Of a DNA stretch of 31,349 nt, positions 1-7,718 are shown piece by piece. The notes under the pieces were generated by a model. That model made no database searches, was not told the origin of the DNA, and was given only the letters and a program-made list of their open reading frames with translations. The stretch's first letter is position 1. Each line of letters starts with the position of its first letter. Source of the stretch: Hydrogenophaga intermedia (GTDB lineage: Bacteria; Pseudomonadota; Gammaproteobacteria; Burkholderiales; Burkholderiaceae_C); the NCBI GenBank assembly GCA_945869245.1, contig CAMBOY010000002.1, positions 1-31,349 of the forward strand. The letters run 5' to 3'. The translations under genes and the position numbers were made by a program.

Positions 1-2
1 CC

Positions 3-929
3 CAAAAAATCCACACCCTGTGGAACCACTGCCACTGGCTGACTGTGCTGGCTGAACAGGGCAGCTTCACCGCCGCCGCCGCCCGTTTGGGTGTGAGCAA
101 GGCCGCCATGAGCCAACACATCGCCGAACTGGAACGCCAGGCCGGCGTGGCCCTGGTGCAGCGCAGCACCCGCAGCGTGCGCCTGACCGAAGCCGGCCAG
201 CAGCTGGTGGACAGTACGCGTGGTGCGTTTGAGCAAATTGCCCAGGGCTTTGCGCAGGTGCGCGACCGGGCCGAGGCGCCCAGCGGCCTGCTGCGAGTGA
301 CCGCGCCGGTGGCACTCAGCCGCCAGCAAATCGTGCCGCGCCTGCCGGCGTTTCTGGCGCAATACCCCGACATCCGCATCGAGCTGAACCTGAGCGACCG
401 CCTAAGCGCGCTGGCCACCGAAGGCTTTGATCTGGCCATCCGCCACACCGACGCGCCGCCCGACACCCATGTGGCCACGCTGCTGTGCAACACCCGTTCG
501 GTGCTGGTGGCCAGCCGCGCTTACCTCAAGCGCGCCGGCACACCCCAACGCCCCGACGACTTGGCGCAGCACAACTGCCTGCACTACCCGCGCCCGCAAG
601 CCCGCCCCGCCTGGACGCTGGAGCGCGCGGCGCGCGGCGCACCCGAACGCGCCACGGTGCCCATCACCGGATCGCTGGCGGCCAACAACAGCGAAGCGCT
701 GCGCGACGCCGCGCTGGGTGGTCTGGGCATTGCCCTGCTGCCCGATTTCAGCGCACAGGCGGCACTGCAGTCGGGCAAGTTGCACCTGGTGTTGCCCCAC
801 TGGGCGCCCGTGGGCTCGTTTGCCGAACGCATTTACGCCATTCGGCCCTACACCGCCCATGTGCCACGGGCGGTGTCGGTGTTTGTGGACTATTGGCGCG
901 GCGCCCTGAAAAACGGGTTTGACGGATAA
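3..929 (+). CDS. LysR-family transcriptional regulator (5' end outside window)
   Basis: LysR-type DNA-binding regulator. The reading frame is open to the first bases of the window, and the residues before the internal GTG at 45 read as the start of the N-terminal winged helix-turn-helix, so the true start lies upstream of position 1. The HTH core is visible (AEQGSFTAAAARLGVSKAAM, then SQHIAELE and RLTEAGQQLV). The rest is a typical periplasmic-binding-like effector domain ending in a helix rich in aromatic and basic residues. The visible part is 308 codons, close to full length for the family. It is followed after 94 bp by the HpaB/AbfD-like enzyme on the same strand, so it may regulate that gene or one to the left. 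The effector cannot be read from the sequence. The family call is safe. Confidence 0.93.
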   Translation, partial: QKIHTLWNHCHWLTVLAEQGSFTAAAARLGVSKAAMSQHIAELERQAGVALVQRSTRSVRLTEAGQQLVDSTRGAFEQIAQGFAQVRDRAEAPSGLLRVTAPVALSRQQIVPRLPAFLAQYPDIRIELNLSDRLSALATEGFDLAIRHTDAPPDTHVATLLCNTRSVLVASRAYLKRAGTPQRPDDLAQHNCLHYPRPQARPAWTLERAARGAPERATVPITGSLAANNSEALRDAALGGLGIALLPDFSAQAALQSGKLHLVLPHWAPVGSFAERIYAIRPYTAHVPRAVSVFVDYWRGALKNGFDG

Positions 930-1023
930 GGTGTGTCGCACGTGCTCGCCATCGCGGGCGCAACGGTGTTCAATAGCGGCTCGGTTTGCCTCTACAACGA
1001 CAGCCTCTTGCGCCGGAGACTCC

Positions 1024-2634
1024 ATGAACTCCCCTCTTGAACTCGCCCCCAGCCGCGCCACCCTGATGTCGGGCGACGACTACCGCGAATCCTTGCGCCG
1101 CTACAAGCCGCGGGTGTTCGTGGACGGCCGCGAGGTGGCCAGCGTGGCGGACGAGCCCGCCTTGCGCCCCGGCGTGAACGCGCTGGCGTTCACCTACGAC
1201 TTTGCCCTGCGGCCTGAGCTGGCGCCGGTGGCGCTGGCCACCCAGACCTCGCGCCAGCGCGTGGTCAACCGCATGTTGCACCTCAACGAGTCGGCCGGCG
1301 ACCTGCTCAACAAGCTCGAAGCGGTGCGCCTGCTCTGCCAGGAAACGGGTTGCGCCCAGCGCTACCTGGCGCACGATGCGCTCAACGGCCTGGCGCAGGC
1401 GGTGGCGCGCATCGACGACGCCCGGGGCAGCACCGAGCACCGCGCTCGGTTCAACGCTTACCTGGCCCATGCGCAGGACAAGGATCTGTCCATCGGCGTG
1501 GCCATGACCGACGCCAAGGGCGACCGCAGCAAGAGGCCGCACCAGCAGGCCAACCCCGACACCTATGTGCATGTGGTGGAGCGCAACGGCCAGGGCATCG
1601 TGATCAGCGGCACCAAGGCCATCGTGACCGGCGGCCCCTACATGCACGAGCTGATGGTCATGCCCAGCCGCAACATGGGCCGCGACGACGAGGCGTTTGC
1701 GGTGTGCTGCGCGGTGCCGGTGGACGCGCCCGGCATCACCATCGTGTCGCGCCCCGCCGGGCGCCCCGGCGACAAGCTGGAGCATGGCGACGCACTGTTC
1801 TCGCGCCGCTACGGGCAGGCCACGGCGGTCGTGATGTTCGACCGCGTATTCGTGCCCTGGGAGCGCGTGTTTTTTGCCGGCGAATGGGAACACAGCCAGG
1901 TACTGACCTACAGCTACGCCACCCACCACCGCCACAGCTGCATTGCGGCGCGCGCGGGCTTTGGCGACCTGCTGATCGGGGCCGGGGCGCTGATGTGCGA
2001 AGCCAACGGCCTGGACCCGGACGAGAAGAGCAATCTGCGCGAGCCGATGGTGGAACTCATCAAGATCACCGAGGGCTTTTATGCCTGCGGGGTGGCGGCC
2101 AGCGTCTATGCGACGCAGGACGAACACAGCCAGACCTTCATGCCCGACCCGGTCTACAGCAACATCGGCAAGCTGCTGCTGGCCACGCAGATCTACGATA
2201 TGCACCGCCTGGCCCACGAGGTCTCGGGCGGGCTGATCGTGGCCCTGCCCGGCCCCGACGAAGACCACAACCCAGCCACCGCGGCCAAGCTCTCGGAGGT
2301 GCTGCAGGCCAGCCCCGACATTCCGTACGACAAGCGCATCCAGACGGCGCGCTTCATCGAAGACCTGACCGCCTCCCACCAGGGTGGCTGGTACTCGGTC
2401 ATCAGCCTGCACGGCGGTGGTTCGCCTGCGGCGATGAAACAGGAAATCTGGCGCAACTATCCGGTGGGCACCAAGGTGGAACTGGTCGAGCGCCTGCTGG
2501 ACCGTGGCGTGCTGCACGACGAGCAACGTTCCATCACCAAAAACCGCCAGCCCGGACGCTGCTGCGACACCGGCTGCACCACACCGGGCCAGCCGGTCAT
2601 GGTGCCGTTGCCGGTGCCACCGTCCAAGGCCTGA
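1024..2634 (+). CDS. HpaB/4-hydroxybutyryl-CoA dehydratase (AbfD)-like enzyme with altered Fe-S ligands
   Basis: A 536-residue member of the acyl-CoA-dehydrogenase-fold family that holds both FAD-dependent 4-hydroxyphenylacetate 3-monooxygenase (HpaB) and the [4Fe-4S]/FAD enzyme 4-hydroxybutyryl-CoA dehydratase (AbfD). From memory it resembles AbfD more: SGDDYRESLRRYKPRVFVDG at residues 16-35, AMTDAKGDR at 160-168, and GFGDLLIGAGAL at 312-323. Of the four clostridial AbfD cluster ligands, the first Cys (C110) and the His (H302) seem present, but the second Cys aligns with Tyr114 and the last with Ala309. A [4Fe-4S] cluster like that of AbfD is therefore doubtful and a flavin mono-oxygenase role is possible. 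The C-terminal tail has a CC-x3-C motif (C513, C514, C518) not seen in textbook members. The ATG at 1024 has GGAGA about 6 nt upstream; an upstream in-frame start at 919 would overlap the LysR gene and adds unlikely sequence. The substrate is unknown. Confidence 0.8.
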   Translation: MNSPLELAPSRATLMSGDDYRESLRRYKPRVFVDGREVASVADEPALRPGVNALAFTYDFALRPELAPVALATQTSRQRVVNRMLHLNESAGDLLNKLEAVRLLCQETGCAQRYLAHDALNGLAQAVARIDDARGSTEHRARFNAYLAHAQDKDLSIGVAMTDAKGDRSKRPHQQANPDTYVHVVERNGQGIVISGTKAIVTGGPYMHELMVMPSRNMGRDDEAFAVCCAVPVDAPGITIVSRPAGRPGDKLEHGDALFSRRYGQATAVVMFDRVFVPWERVFFAGEWEHSQVLTYSYATHHRHSCIAARAGFGDLLIGAGALMCEANGLDPDEKSNLREPMVELIKITEGFYACGVAASVYATQDEHSQTFMPDPVYSNIGKLLLATQIYDMHRLAHEVSGGLIVALPGPDEDHNPATAAKLSEVLQASPDIPYDKRIQTARFIEDLTASHQGGWYSVISLHGGGSPAAMKQEIWRNYPVGTKVELVERLLDRGVLHDEQRSITKNRQPGRCCDTGCTTPGQPVMVPLPVPPSKA

Positions 2635-2647
2635 GGGCTCTCGGGCT

Positions 2648-3556
2648 TCAGCCCATCAGGCGCGTCAGCGCTTCTTGGTATTTGGCGGCGGTTTTTTCGA
2701 TCACCTCGCGCGGCAGACGCGGCGAGGGCGGGGTTTTGTCCCAGGGTTTGCCGTTGACCTGGGCGGCTTCCAGCCAGTCGCGCAAGAACTGCTTGTCGTA
2801 GCTCGGCGGGTTGCTGCCCACGGTGTATTGGTCGGCTGGCCAGTAGCGCGAGCTGTCGGGGGTCAGCACCTCGTCCATCAGCACCACTTGGCCCCGTGCA
2901 TCGAGGCCAAATTCGAACTTGGTGTCGGCGATGATGATGCCTTTTTGCAGCGCGATCTCGGCCGCCGCGGTGTACAGGCGAATCGAGATGTCGCGGATCT
3001 GCGCGGCCAGCTCGGGCCCAATCATCTCGACCGTGCGCTCAAAGGTGATGTTTTCGTCGTGCTCGCCCACCGCCGCTTTGGCCGCCGGGGTGTAAATCGG
3101 TTCGGGCAGTTTGCTGGCGTTCTGCAGGCCTTCGGGCAGGGGCACGCCACACACCTGGCGGTTGTCCTGGTATTCCTTCCAGCCGCTGCCGGCCAGATAG
3201 CCGCGCACCACCGCCTCCACCGGAATGGGTTTCAAGCGCTGCACCAGCATGCTGCGGCCCTGCACCTGCGGCAACTCGTCGGGCGCCACCACGCTGTCCG
3301 GGTCTTCGCCGGTCAGGTGGATCGGGCAAATGTTCAGGCCCTGGGGACCGAGCTGGTCGAACCAGAACAACGCCATCTTGGTCAGCAGCACGCCCTTGCC
3401 CGGAATCGGCTCACCCATGATCACGTCAAACGCGCTGACGCGGTCAGACGCCACCATCAGGATGCGGTCGTTGCCCACGGCGTAGTTGTCGCGCACCTTA
3501 CCACGCGCCAGCAGCGGCAGGGAATGGAGGGCAGAAGTGTGGACAGCGGTGCTCAT
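2648..3556 (-). CDS. purC: Phosphoribosylaminoimidazole-succinocarboxamide (SAICAR) synthase
   Basis: Catalyses ATP-dependent condensation of CAIR with aspartate to give SAICAR in de novo purine synthesis, in the cytoplasm. At 302 residues it is the longer version (like yeast Ade1) rather than the ~237-residue E. coli form. The nucleotide-binding N-terminus ARGKVRDNYAVG, then ASDRVSAFDVIM, the VVRGYLAGSGWKEY segment and DTKFEFG are all visible. The ATG at 3556 is chosen because family members start close to this point; a TTG at 3577 is possible but adds seven non-family residues. No good Shine-Dalgarno sequence is visible for either. It lies downstream of fba on the same strand, separated by a hairpin terminator, and converges with the HpaB/AbfD-like gene, leaving 13 bp between the stop codons. 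Confidence 0.97.
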   Translation of the reverse strand: MSTAVHTSALHSLPLLARGKVRDNYAVGNDRILMVASDRVSAFDVIMGEPIPGKGVLLTKMALFWFDQLGPQGLNICPIHLTGEDPDSVVAPDELPQVQGRSMLVQRLKPIPVEAVVRGYLAGSGWKEYQDNRQVCGVPLPEGLQNASKLPEPIYTPAAKAAVGEHDENITFERTVEMIGPELAAQIRDISIRLYTAAAEIALQKGIIIADTKFEFGLDARGQVVLMDEVLTPDSSRYWPADQYTVGSNPPSYDKQFLRDWLEAAQVNGKPWDKTPPSPRLPREVIEKTAAKYQEALTRLMG

Positions 3557-3584
3557 GGAGGATGCGTAACCAGTCAAAACGATG

Positions 3585-3619
3585 AAAAAAGCCCGTTGCC
3601 TTGAACAGCCAACGGGCTT
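3585..3619 (-). terminator. Rho-independent terminator after fba
   Basis: A perfect 10-bp inverted repeat (AAGCCCGTTG at 3589-3598 with CAACGGGCTT at 3610-3619) has an 11-nt loop. Read on the minus strand it is followed at once by a run of six T. It sits downstream of the fba stop codon and just before the purC start, so it should separate the two transcripts or attenuate read-through into purC. Confidence 0.9.
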
Positions 3620-3680
3620 GGAACCATTCGGAGCGATTATCGCCGCTGGGCGGCGCCCACTCCGCGCAGGCGGGGTGGGC

Positions 3681-4745
3681 TCAGTTCACCACCTGGGCCA
3701 GCTCGCCTTGGGCGTAGCGCTGCGCCATCACGCGCAAGCTGTGGCCCTGGATCTTGGCGCCCTGGCCTTCGCAGCCGAATTCCAGATAACGCTGCTTGCA
3801 AATGGCCTGCGCGGCGGCGCGCGCGGGCTTGAGCCATTCGCGGGCGTCGAACTTGTCGGGGTTCTCGGCGAGGAATTTGCGCACCGCGCCGGTCATGGCC
3901 AGGCGGATGTCGGTGTCGATGTTGATCTTGCGCACGCCAAACTTGATGGCTTCCTGGATTTCCTCGACCGGCACGCCATAGGTTTCCTTCATCTGGCCGC
4001 CGTACTGGTTGATCAGGGCCAGCAGCTCCTGCGGCACGCTGGAGCTGCCGTGCATCACCAAGTGGGTGTTGGGGATGCGGGCGTGGATTTCCTTCACGCG
4101 GCTGATGGCCAGGATGTCGCCCGTGGGCTTGCGGCTGAATTTGTAGGCGCCGTGGCTGGTGCCAATGGCAATGGCCAGCGCGTCGAGCTGGGTGGCCTTG
4201 ACGAACACCGCCGCCTCTTCGGGGTCGGTCAGCATTTGGCTGTGGTCGAGCTTGCCGACCGCGCCAATGCCGTCTTCCTCGCCGGCTTCACCGGTTTCCA
4301 AATTGCCCAGGCAGCCGAGTTCGCCTTCGACCGTCGCGCCGACTTTGTGTGCCATCTCGACCACGGTGCGGGTGACGTCGACGTTGTAGTCGAAGCTCGC
4401 CGGTGTCTTGCCGTCGTCCATCAAGGAGCCGTCCATCATGACCGAGCCGAAACCCAGGTCGAGCGCGCCCTGGCAGATCTTGGGGCTGGTGCCGTGGTCC
4501 TGGTGCATGACCAGCGGAATGTGCGGCCACTGCTCGGCGGCAGCCTGGATCAGGTGCTTGATGAAGGGCTCGCCGGCGTACTTGCGGGCACCAGCGCTGG
4601 CCTGCAGAATCACCGGGGCGCCGACCTCATCGGCGGCCTGCATCACCGCTTGGACCTGCTCCAAGTTGTTGACGTTAAAAGCCGGAATGCCGTAGCCGTT
4701 TTCGGCGGCGTGATCGAGCAGTTCGCGCATGGAAACGAGCGCCAT
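3681..4745 (-). CDS. fba: Fructose-bisphosphate aldolase, class II
   Basis: Zinc-dependent aldolase cleaving fructose 1,6-bisphosphate to DHAP and glyceraldehyde 3-phosphate, for glycolysis and gluconeogenesis, in the cytoplasm. It has 354 residues, as in the type IIB/CbbA group of betaproteobacteria. The zinc and catalytic segment VMHQDHGTSP (H81, D83, H84), the VEGELGCLGN loop, the second zinc region TSHGAYKF and the VMHGSSSVP phosphate-binding loop are all present. The ATG at 4745 has a G-rich stretch (AGGGGA) about 8 nt upstream. The gene lies between pyk (upstream, same strand) and purC. Two GTTACCAAC direct repeats lie about 20-40 bp before the start and resemble those near pgk and gap, suggesting shared control. 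Nothing is missing in the protein. Confidence 0.98.
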   Translation of the reverse strand: MALVSMRELLDHAAENGYGIPAFNVNNLEQVQAVMQAADEVGAPVILQASAGARKYAGEPFIKHLIQAAAEQWPHIPLVMHQDHGTSPKICQGALDLGFGSVMMDGSLMDDGKTPASFDYNVDVTRTVVEMAHKVGATVEGELGCLGNLETGEAGEEDGIGAVGKLDHSQMLTDPEEAAVFVKATQLDALAIAIGTSHGAYKFSRKPTGDILAISRVKEIHARIPNTHLVMHGSSSVPQELLALINQYGGQMKETYGVPVEEIQEAIKFGVRKINIDTDIRLAMTGAVRKFLAENPDKFDAREWLKPARAAAQAICKQRYLEFGCEGQGAKIQGHSLRVMAQRYAQGELAQVVN

Positions 4746-4763
4746 ACAAATCCCCTAAACAAA

Positions 4764-4783
4764 GTTGGTAACCGGTTGGTAAC
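4764..4783. promoter_or_regulatory. Tandem GTTGGTAAC repeats upstream of fba (putative operator)
   Basis: Two identical 9-mers GTTGGTAAC (4764-4772 and 4775-4783) are spaced exactly 11 bp on the plus strand, 19 bp before the fba start codon. Closely related sequences occur between pyk and gap (6440-6457) and before pgk (19680-19708). The 11-bp spacing puts both copies on one face of the helix. The binding protein is unknown. A partial palindrome, TAACCGGTT, at the junction also allows a LacI-type reading. Confidence 0.55.
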
Positions 4784-4869
4784 TCCTGGGATTTTACGGC
4801 CCGCGCCCTTGCACCAGCTTGACCCGTGCTGCAGCGGAAAGCGCTCTCCGGGGCGAGGACACAAACCCA

Positions 4870-4946
4870 AGGCGACCGCGGAACCGGCTCCGCCGGGCCG
4901 CTGGTCGCGTCCCCCTGGGAGGAAGCCGCGCAGCGGCGCAGGGGGG
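4870..4946. repeat. GC-rich dispersed hairpin repeat, copy B
   Basis: Intergenic element between the pyk stop codon and the fba promoter region. It contains a 5-bp perfect hairpin (CCGGC-TCC-GCCGG) and a second pairing of CCCCCTG (4911-4917) with CAGGGGG (4939-4945). Its core GGAACCGGCT..GCCGGGCC matches the reverse complement of the element at 7611-7688, so both belong to one dispersed family. It may also act as a transcription stop for pyk, but no T-run follows. Confidence 0.7.
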
Positions 4947-4953
4947 ATCTTGT

Positions 4954-6384
4954 TCAGGCTGCCCGGCAGATCTTGAGCGTGTTGGTGCCGCCCGGCGTGC
5001 CCATTGGCTCACCGACGGTGATGGCGTAGACGTCGCCGGTTTGCACAATGCCGCGCTTTTTCAGGTGCGCCTCGGCGTCGGCCAGCGCGGTGTCGCGGTC
5101 GGCGCTGGTGTCCATCAGCAGCGGGCGCACATTGCGCATCAGCGCCATCTTGCGCTGGGTGCTGACCTTGGGCGTGAGCGCGTAGATCGGCATGCGCACG
5201 CTGTGGCGGCTCATCCACAGCGCGGTCGAGCCCGAATCGGTCAGCGCCACGATGGCCTTGGCCTTGAGGTGGTGGGCGGTGAACAGCGCGCCCATGGCGA
5301 TCGCGTAGTCGATGCGGTTGAAATGCGCGCCGACAAAATCGTCGTCCAGCGGATCGTGGTCGGTTTTTTCGGCCTCGTGGCACACAGCGGCCATCATCTG
5401 CACGGTTTCCAGTGGGTATTTGCCGGCGGCGGTTTCGGCGCTGAGCATGACCGCGTCGGTGCCGTCGAGCACCGCGTTGGCCACGTCGCTCACCTCGGCG
5501 CGGGTGGGCACCGGGTTGACGATCATGCTCTCCATCATCTGGGTGGCGGTGATCACCAGCTTGTCCAGCTCGCGCGCGCGCTTGATCATGTGTTTTTGCA
5601 GGCCCGGCACCGCCGCATTGCCGACCTCCACCGCCAGATCGCCACGCGCGACCATGATGCCGTCGGACACTTTGAGGATGTTGTCGAGTTCGGGAATGGC
5701 TTCGGCGCGTTCGATCTTGGCGATCAGGCCTGGCTTGTGGCCGTCGCTGCTGGCGACATTGCAGAGCTGGCGGGCCAGCTCCATGTCGGTCGCGTTCTTC
5801 GGAAAACTCACCGCCACGTAATCGGCCTTCAGGCCCATGGCGGTTTTGATGTCGTCCATGTCCTTGGCGGTGAGCGCTGGTGCGGTCAGGCCACCGCCCT
5901 GTTTGTTGATGCCCTTGTTGTTGGACAACTCGCCGCCGAGCTTGACGGTGGTGTGCACCGCTGCTCCGACCACTTTGTCCACGGTCATCACGATCAGGCC
6001 ATCGTTGAGCAACAAAGTGTCGCCGGCCTTCACGTCGCGCGGCAGCTCCTTGTAGTCCAGGCCCACCCCGTGGATATCACCGGGCTCGGTGCGCGAGGCG
6101 TCCAGCACAAACGGTTGCCCGGGCTCGAGCATGACTTTGCCGTCGGCAAACTTGCCCACGCGGATCTTGGGGCCCTGCAGGTCGGCCATGATGGCCACCT
6201 CGCGTCCAGCGCGCTGCGCCGCTTCGCGCACCAAGGTGGCGCGGTCGATGTGGTCCTGCGCCTTGCCGTGGCTGAAGTTCAGCCGCACCACGTTGACCCC
6301 CGCGCGGATCATGGCCTCCAGCATGGCTGGATCACTGGACGCTGGCCCGAGGGTGGCAACAATTTTGGTGGCGCGAGAGGGCAT
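4954..6384 (-). CDS. pyk: Pyruvate kinase
   Basis: Converts phosphoenolpyruvate and ADP to pyruvate and ATP, the last step of glycolysis, in the cytoplasm. It has 476 residues, the normal bacterial length. Visible features are the N-terminal KIVATLGPASSD, the RLNFSHG substrate loop, MADLQGPKIRVG, the signature IAKIERAEAIPELDNIL, the MVARGDLAVEVG metal and phosphate region, and ITATQMMESM. The C-terminal allosteric domain is complete. The ATG at 6384 has AGGAG upstream (spacing 7). The gene is divergent from gap, with about 170 bp between the starts, and is upstream of fba on the same strand. In related genomes I would expect pgk next to it; here pgk is 12 kb away. The residues do not reveal its effector. 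Confidence 0.98.
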   Translation of the reverse strand: MPSRATKIVATLGPASSDPAMLEAMIRAGVNVVRLNFSHGKAQDHIDRATLVREAAQRAGREVAIMADLQGPKIRVGKFADGKVMLEPGQPFVLDASRTEPGDIHGVGLDYKELPRDVKAGDTLLLNDGLIVMTVDKVVGAAVHTTVKLGGELSNNKGINKQGGGLTAPALTAKDMDDIKTAMGLKADYVAVSFPKNATDMELARQLCNVASSDGHKPGLIAKIERAEAIPELDNILKVSDGIMVARGDLAVEVGNAAVPGLQKHMIKRARELDKLVITATQMMESMIVNPVPTRAEVSDVANAVLDGTDAVMLSAETAAGKYPLETVQMMAAVCHEAEKTDHDPLDDDFVGAHFNRIDYAIAMGALFTAHHLKAKAIVALTDSGSTALWMSRHSVRMPIYALTPKVSTQRKMALMRNVRPLLMDTSADRDTALADAEAHLKKRGIVQTGDVYAITVGEPMGTPGGTNTLKICRAA

Positions 6385-6435
6385 GGGGTGTCTCCTGAGG
6401 GGCGGTCGATGTAACTATGTTTCCAATTATGGCGG

Positions 6436-6457
6436 GAACTGGTTACCGCCTTGGTAC
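6436..6457. promoter_or_regulatory. TTACC/GGTAC element between pyk and gap (putative operator)
   Basis: The plus strand reads TGGTTACC then, 12 bp on, TTGGTAC. Aligned with the fba site this gives the shared pattern TGGTwACCGs(n)TTGGTA. It is a weaker match than the fba and pgk sites. It lies in the 172-bp divergent region between pyk and gap, closer to pyk (about 55 bp from its start) than to gap (about 100 bp). Confidence 0.35.
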
Positions 6458-6519
6458 AAGGCGCTCGCACCGTGCCCCCGGTGCCGTTCGTCACAGCCGT
6501 GTCACATGCCCATGAAATA

Positions 6520-6537
6520 ATTCAATAATTGTTGAAT
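6520..6537. promoter_or_regulatory. 18-bp palindrome before the gap-arsJ operon (putative ArsR operator)
   Basis: ATTCAATAATTGTTGAAT is an inverted repeat of 6-bp perfect arms (ATTCAA/TTGAAT) around a near-symmetric AT core, in a short AT-rich island of otherwise GC-rich DNA. It ends 19 bp before the gap start codon. ArsR/SmtB-family repressors bind AT-rich imperfect palindromes of about this size overlapping the promoter, and an arsR gene lies in the operon. The binding assignment is inferred. Confidence 0.6.
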
Positions 6538-6556
6538 CAATGAAAGGCATCAGACC

Positions 6557-7603
6557 ATGAAAGTCGGCATCAACGGAATGGGACGCATGGGCCGCTTGGC
6601 CCTGCGCGCGGCGTTGGGCGCGATCGAACGCGAGACCACCGACCCCCGCAGCGGCAACCGCCTGGAAGTCGTTCACCTCAACGAGATCAAGGGTGGCGCC
6701 GCCGCCACCGCCCACCTGCTGGCCTTTGACACCGTGCAAGGCAAGTGGCGGGCCGATATCGCGGCCGAGGGCAACGACAGCATCCGCATCAACGACCGGC
6801 GCCTGTCGTTCAGCGAACACACCACCGCCGCACAGATTCCCTGGGGCGACCTGGGCGTGGATGTGGTGCTGGAATGCACCGGCAAGTTCCTCACGCCCGA
6901 GACTCTGCAGGGCCATCTGGACCGGGGCGCCCAACGTGTGATCGTGGCCGCGCCGGTGAAGGTGGGCGATGTGCTCAATATCGTGGTCGGCGTCAACGAG
7001 CACCTGTACCAACCGGCGCGCGACCGCATCGTCACCACCGCGAGCTGCACCACCAACTGCCTGGCGCCAGTGGTGAAGGTGGTGCACGAAGCCATCGGGA
7101 TCAAGCACGGGCAGATCACCACCTTGCACGACCCCACCAATACCAATGTGGTGGTGGACGCGCCACACAAAGACCTGCGCCGCGCCCGCAGCGCCATGGT
7201 GAACATGGCGCCCACGACCACCGGCAGCGCCACCGCCATTGCGCTGATCTACCCCGAACTCAAGGGCAAGCTCAATGGCCACGCGGTGCGGGTGCCGGTG
7301 CTCAACGCCTCGCTGACCGACTGTGTGTTCGAACTGAACCGCGCGACCACGGCCGAAGAGGTCAACGCCCTGTTCGAAGCCGCTGCCAACGGCCCGCTGG
7401 CCGGCATCCTTGGTTTTGAGACCCGCCCGCTGGTCAGCGCCGATTACGCCCGCGACACGCGCAGCGCCATCGTCGATGGGCTCTCGACCATGGTGACCGA
7501 CGGCACGCTGCTCAAGGTCTACGCCTGGTACGACAACGAGATGGGTTACGCCACCCGCATGGTGGACCTGGCCTGTTACATGGAAGCCCTGGGCTTCCAA
7601 TGA
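6557..7603 (+). CDS. gap: ArsJ-associated glyceraldehyde-3-phosphate dehydrogenase
   Basis: NAD(P)-dependent glyceraldehyde-3-phosphate dehydrogenase. With arsenate in place of phosphate, GAPDH forms unstable 1-arseno-3-phosphoglycerate, which the ArsJ permease exports. The Rossmann start KVGINGMGRMGRLALRA, the catalytic Cys164 in ASCTTNC, the base His191 in TTLHDPTNTN and the C-terminal WYDNEMGYATRM are all visible. The HDPTNTN segment and the LLAFDTVQGKW region differ from ordinary glycolytic GAPDH and fit the ars-linked branch. It has 348 residues, slightly longer than the usual ~335. The ATG at 6557 has AAGG about 9 nt upstream. arsJ follows after 115 bp holding a repeat element. An ArsR-like palindrome sits just upstream. 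A role in glycolysis as well cannot be excluded. Confidence 0.93.
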   Translation: MKVGINGMGRMGRLALRAALGAIERETTDPRSGNRLEVVHLNEIKGGAAATAHLLAFDTVQGKWRADIAAEGNDSIRINDRRLSFSEHTTAAQIPWGDLGVDVVLECTGKFLTPETLQGHLDRGAQRVIVAAPVKVGDVLNIVVGVNEHLYQPARDRIVTTASCTTNCLAPVVKVVHEAIGIKHGQITTLHDPTNTNVVVDAPHKDLRRARSAMVNMAPTTTGSATAIALIYPELKGKLNGHAVRVPVLNASLTDCVFELNRATTAEEVNALFEAAANGPLAGILGFETRPLVSADYARDTRSAIVDGLSTMVTDGTLLKVYAWYDNEMGYATRMVDLACYMEALGFQ

Positions 7604-7610
7604 CCACCCC

Positions 7611-7688
7611 CGCGCCGCGCCCAAGGGCGCGTCACCCCCTCAAGGGGGCGATGCGAGTGGCCCGGCAAAGCCGGTTCCACCGCATCCC
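7611..7688. repeat. GC-rich dispersed hairpin repeat, copy A, between gap and arsJ
   Basis: Three consecutive small hairpins are visible: GCGCCC-AA-GGGCGC (7617-7630), CCCCC-TCAA-GGGGG (7635-7648) and CCGGC-AAA-GCCGG (7662-7674). Its reverse complement shares the GGAACCGGCT..GCCGGGCC core with copy B at 4870-4946. It fills most of the gap-arsJ spacer and could cause partial termination or mRNA processing between the two genes. Confidence 0.75.
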
Positions 7689-7718
7689 TGGAGCAGACAC
7701 GGCGTGCCGGAGAAACCC

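Noticed and set aside
970..2526. Long minus-strand open frame opposite the HpaB/AbfD-like gene
   Set aside because: GC-rich antisense shadow; residue composition is His/Arg/Val-rich with no family resemblance, and the plus strand carries clear conserved motifs.
4911..4945. Rho-independent terminator after pyk
   Set aside because: The hairpin exists but is followed by no T-run and belongs to the dispersed repeat; listed as a repeat instead.
6557..7603. Ordinary glycolytic gap gene linked to pyk
   Set aside because: It is divergent from pyk, is followed by arsJ, carries the ars-branch sequence features and has a palindromic operator; a glycolytic role may be additional but is not needed to explain it.
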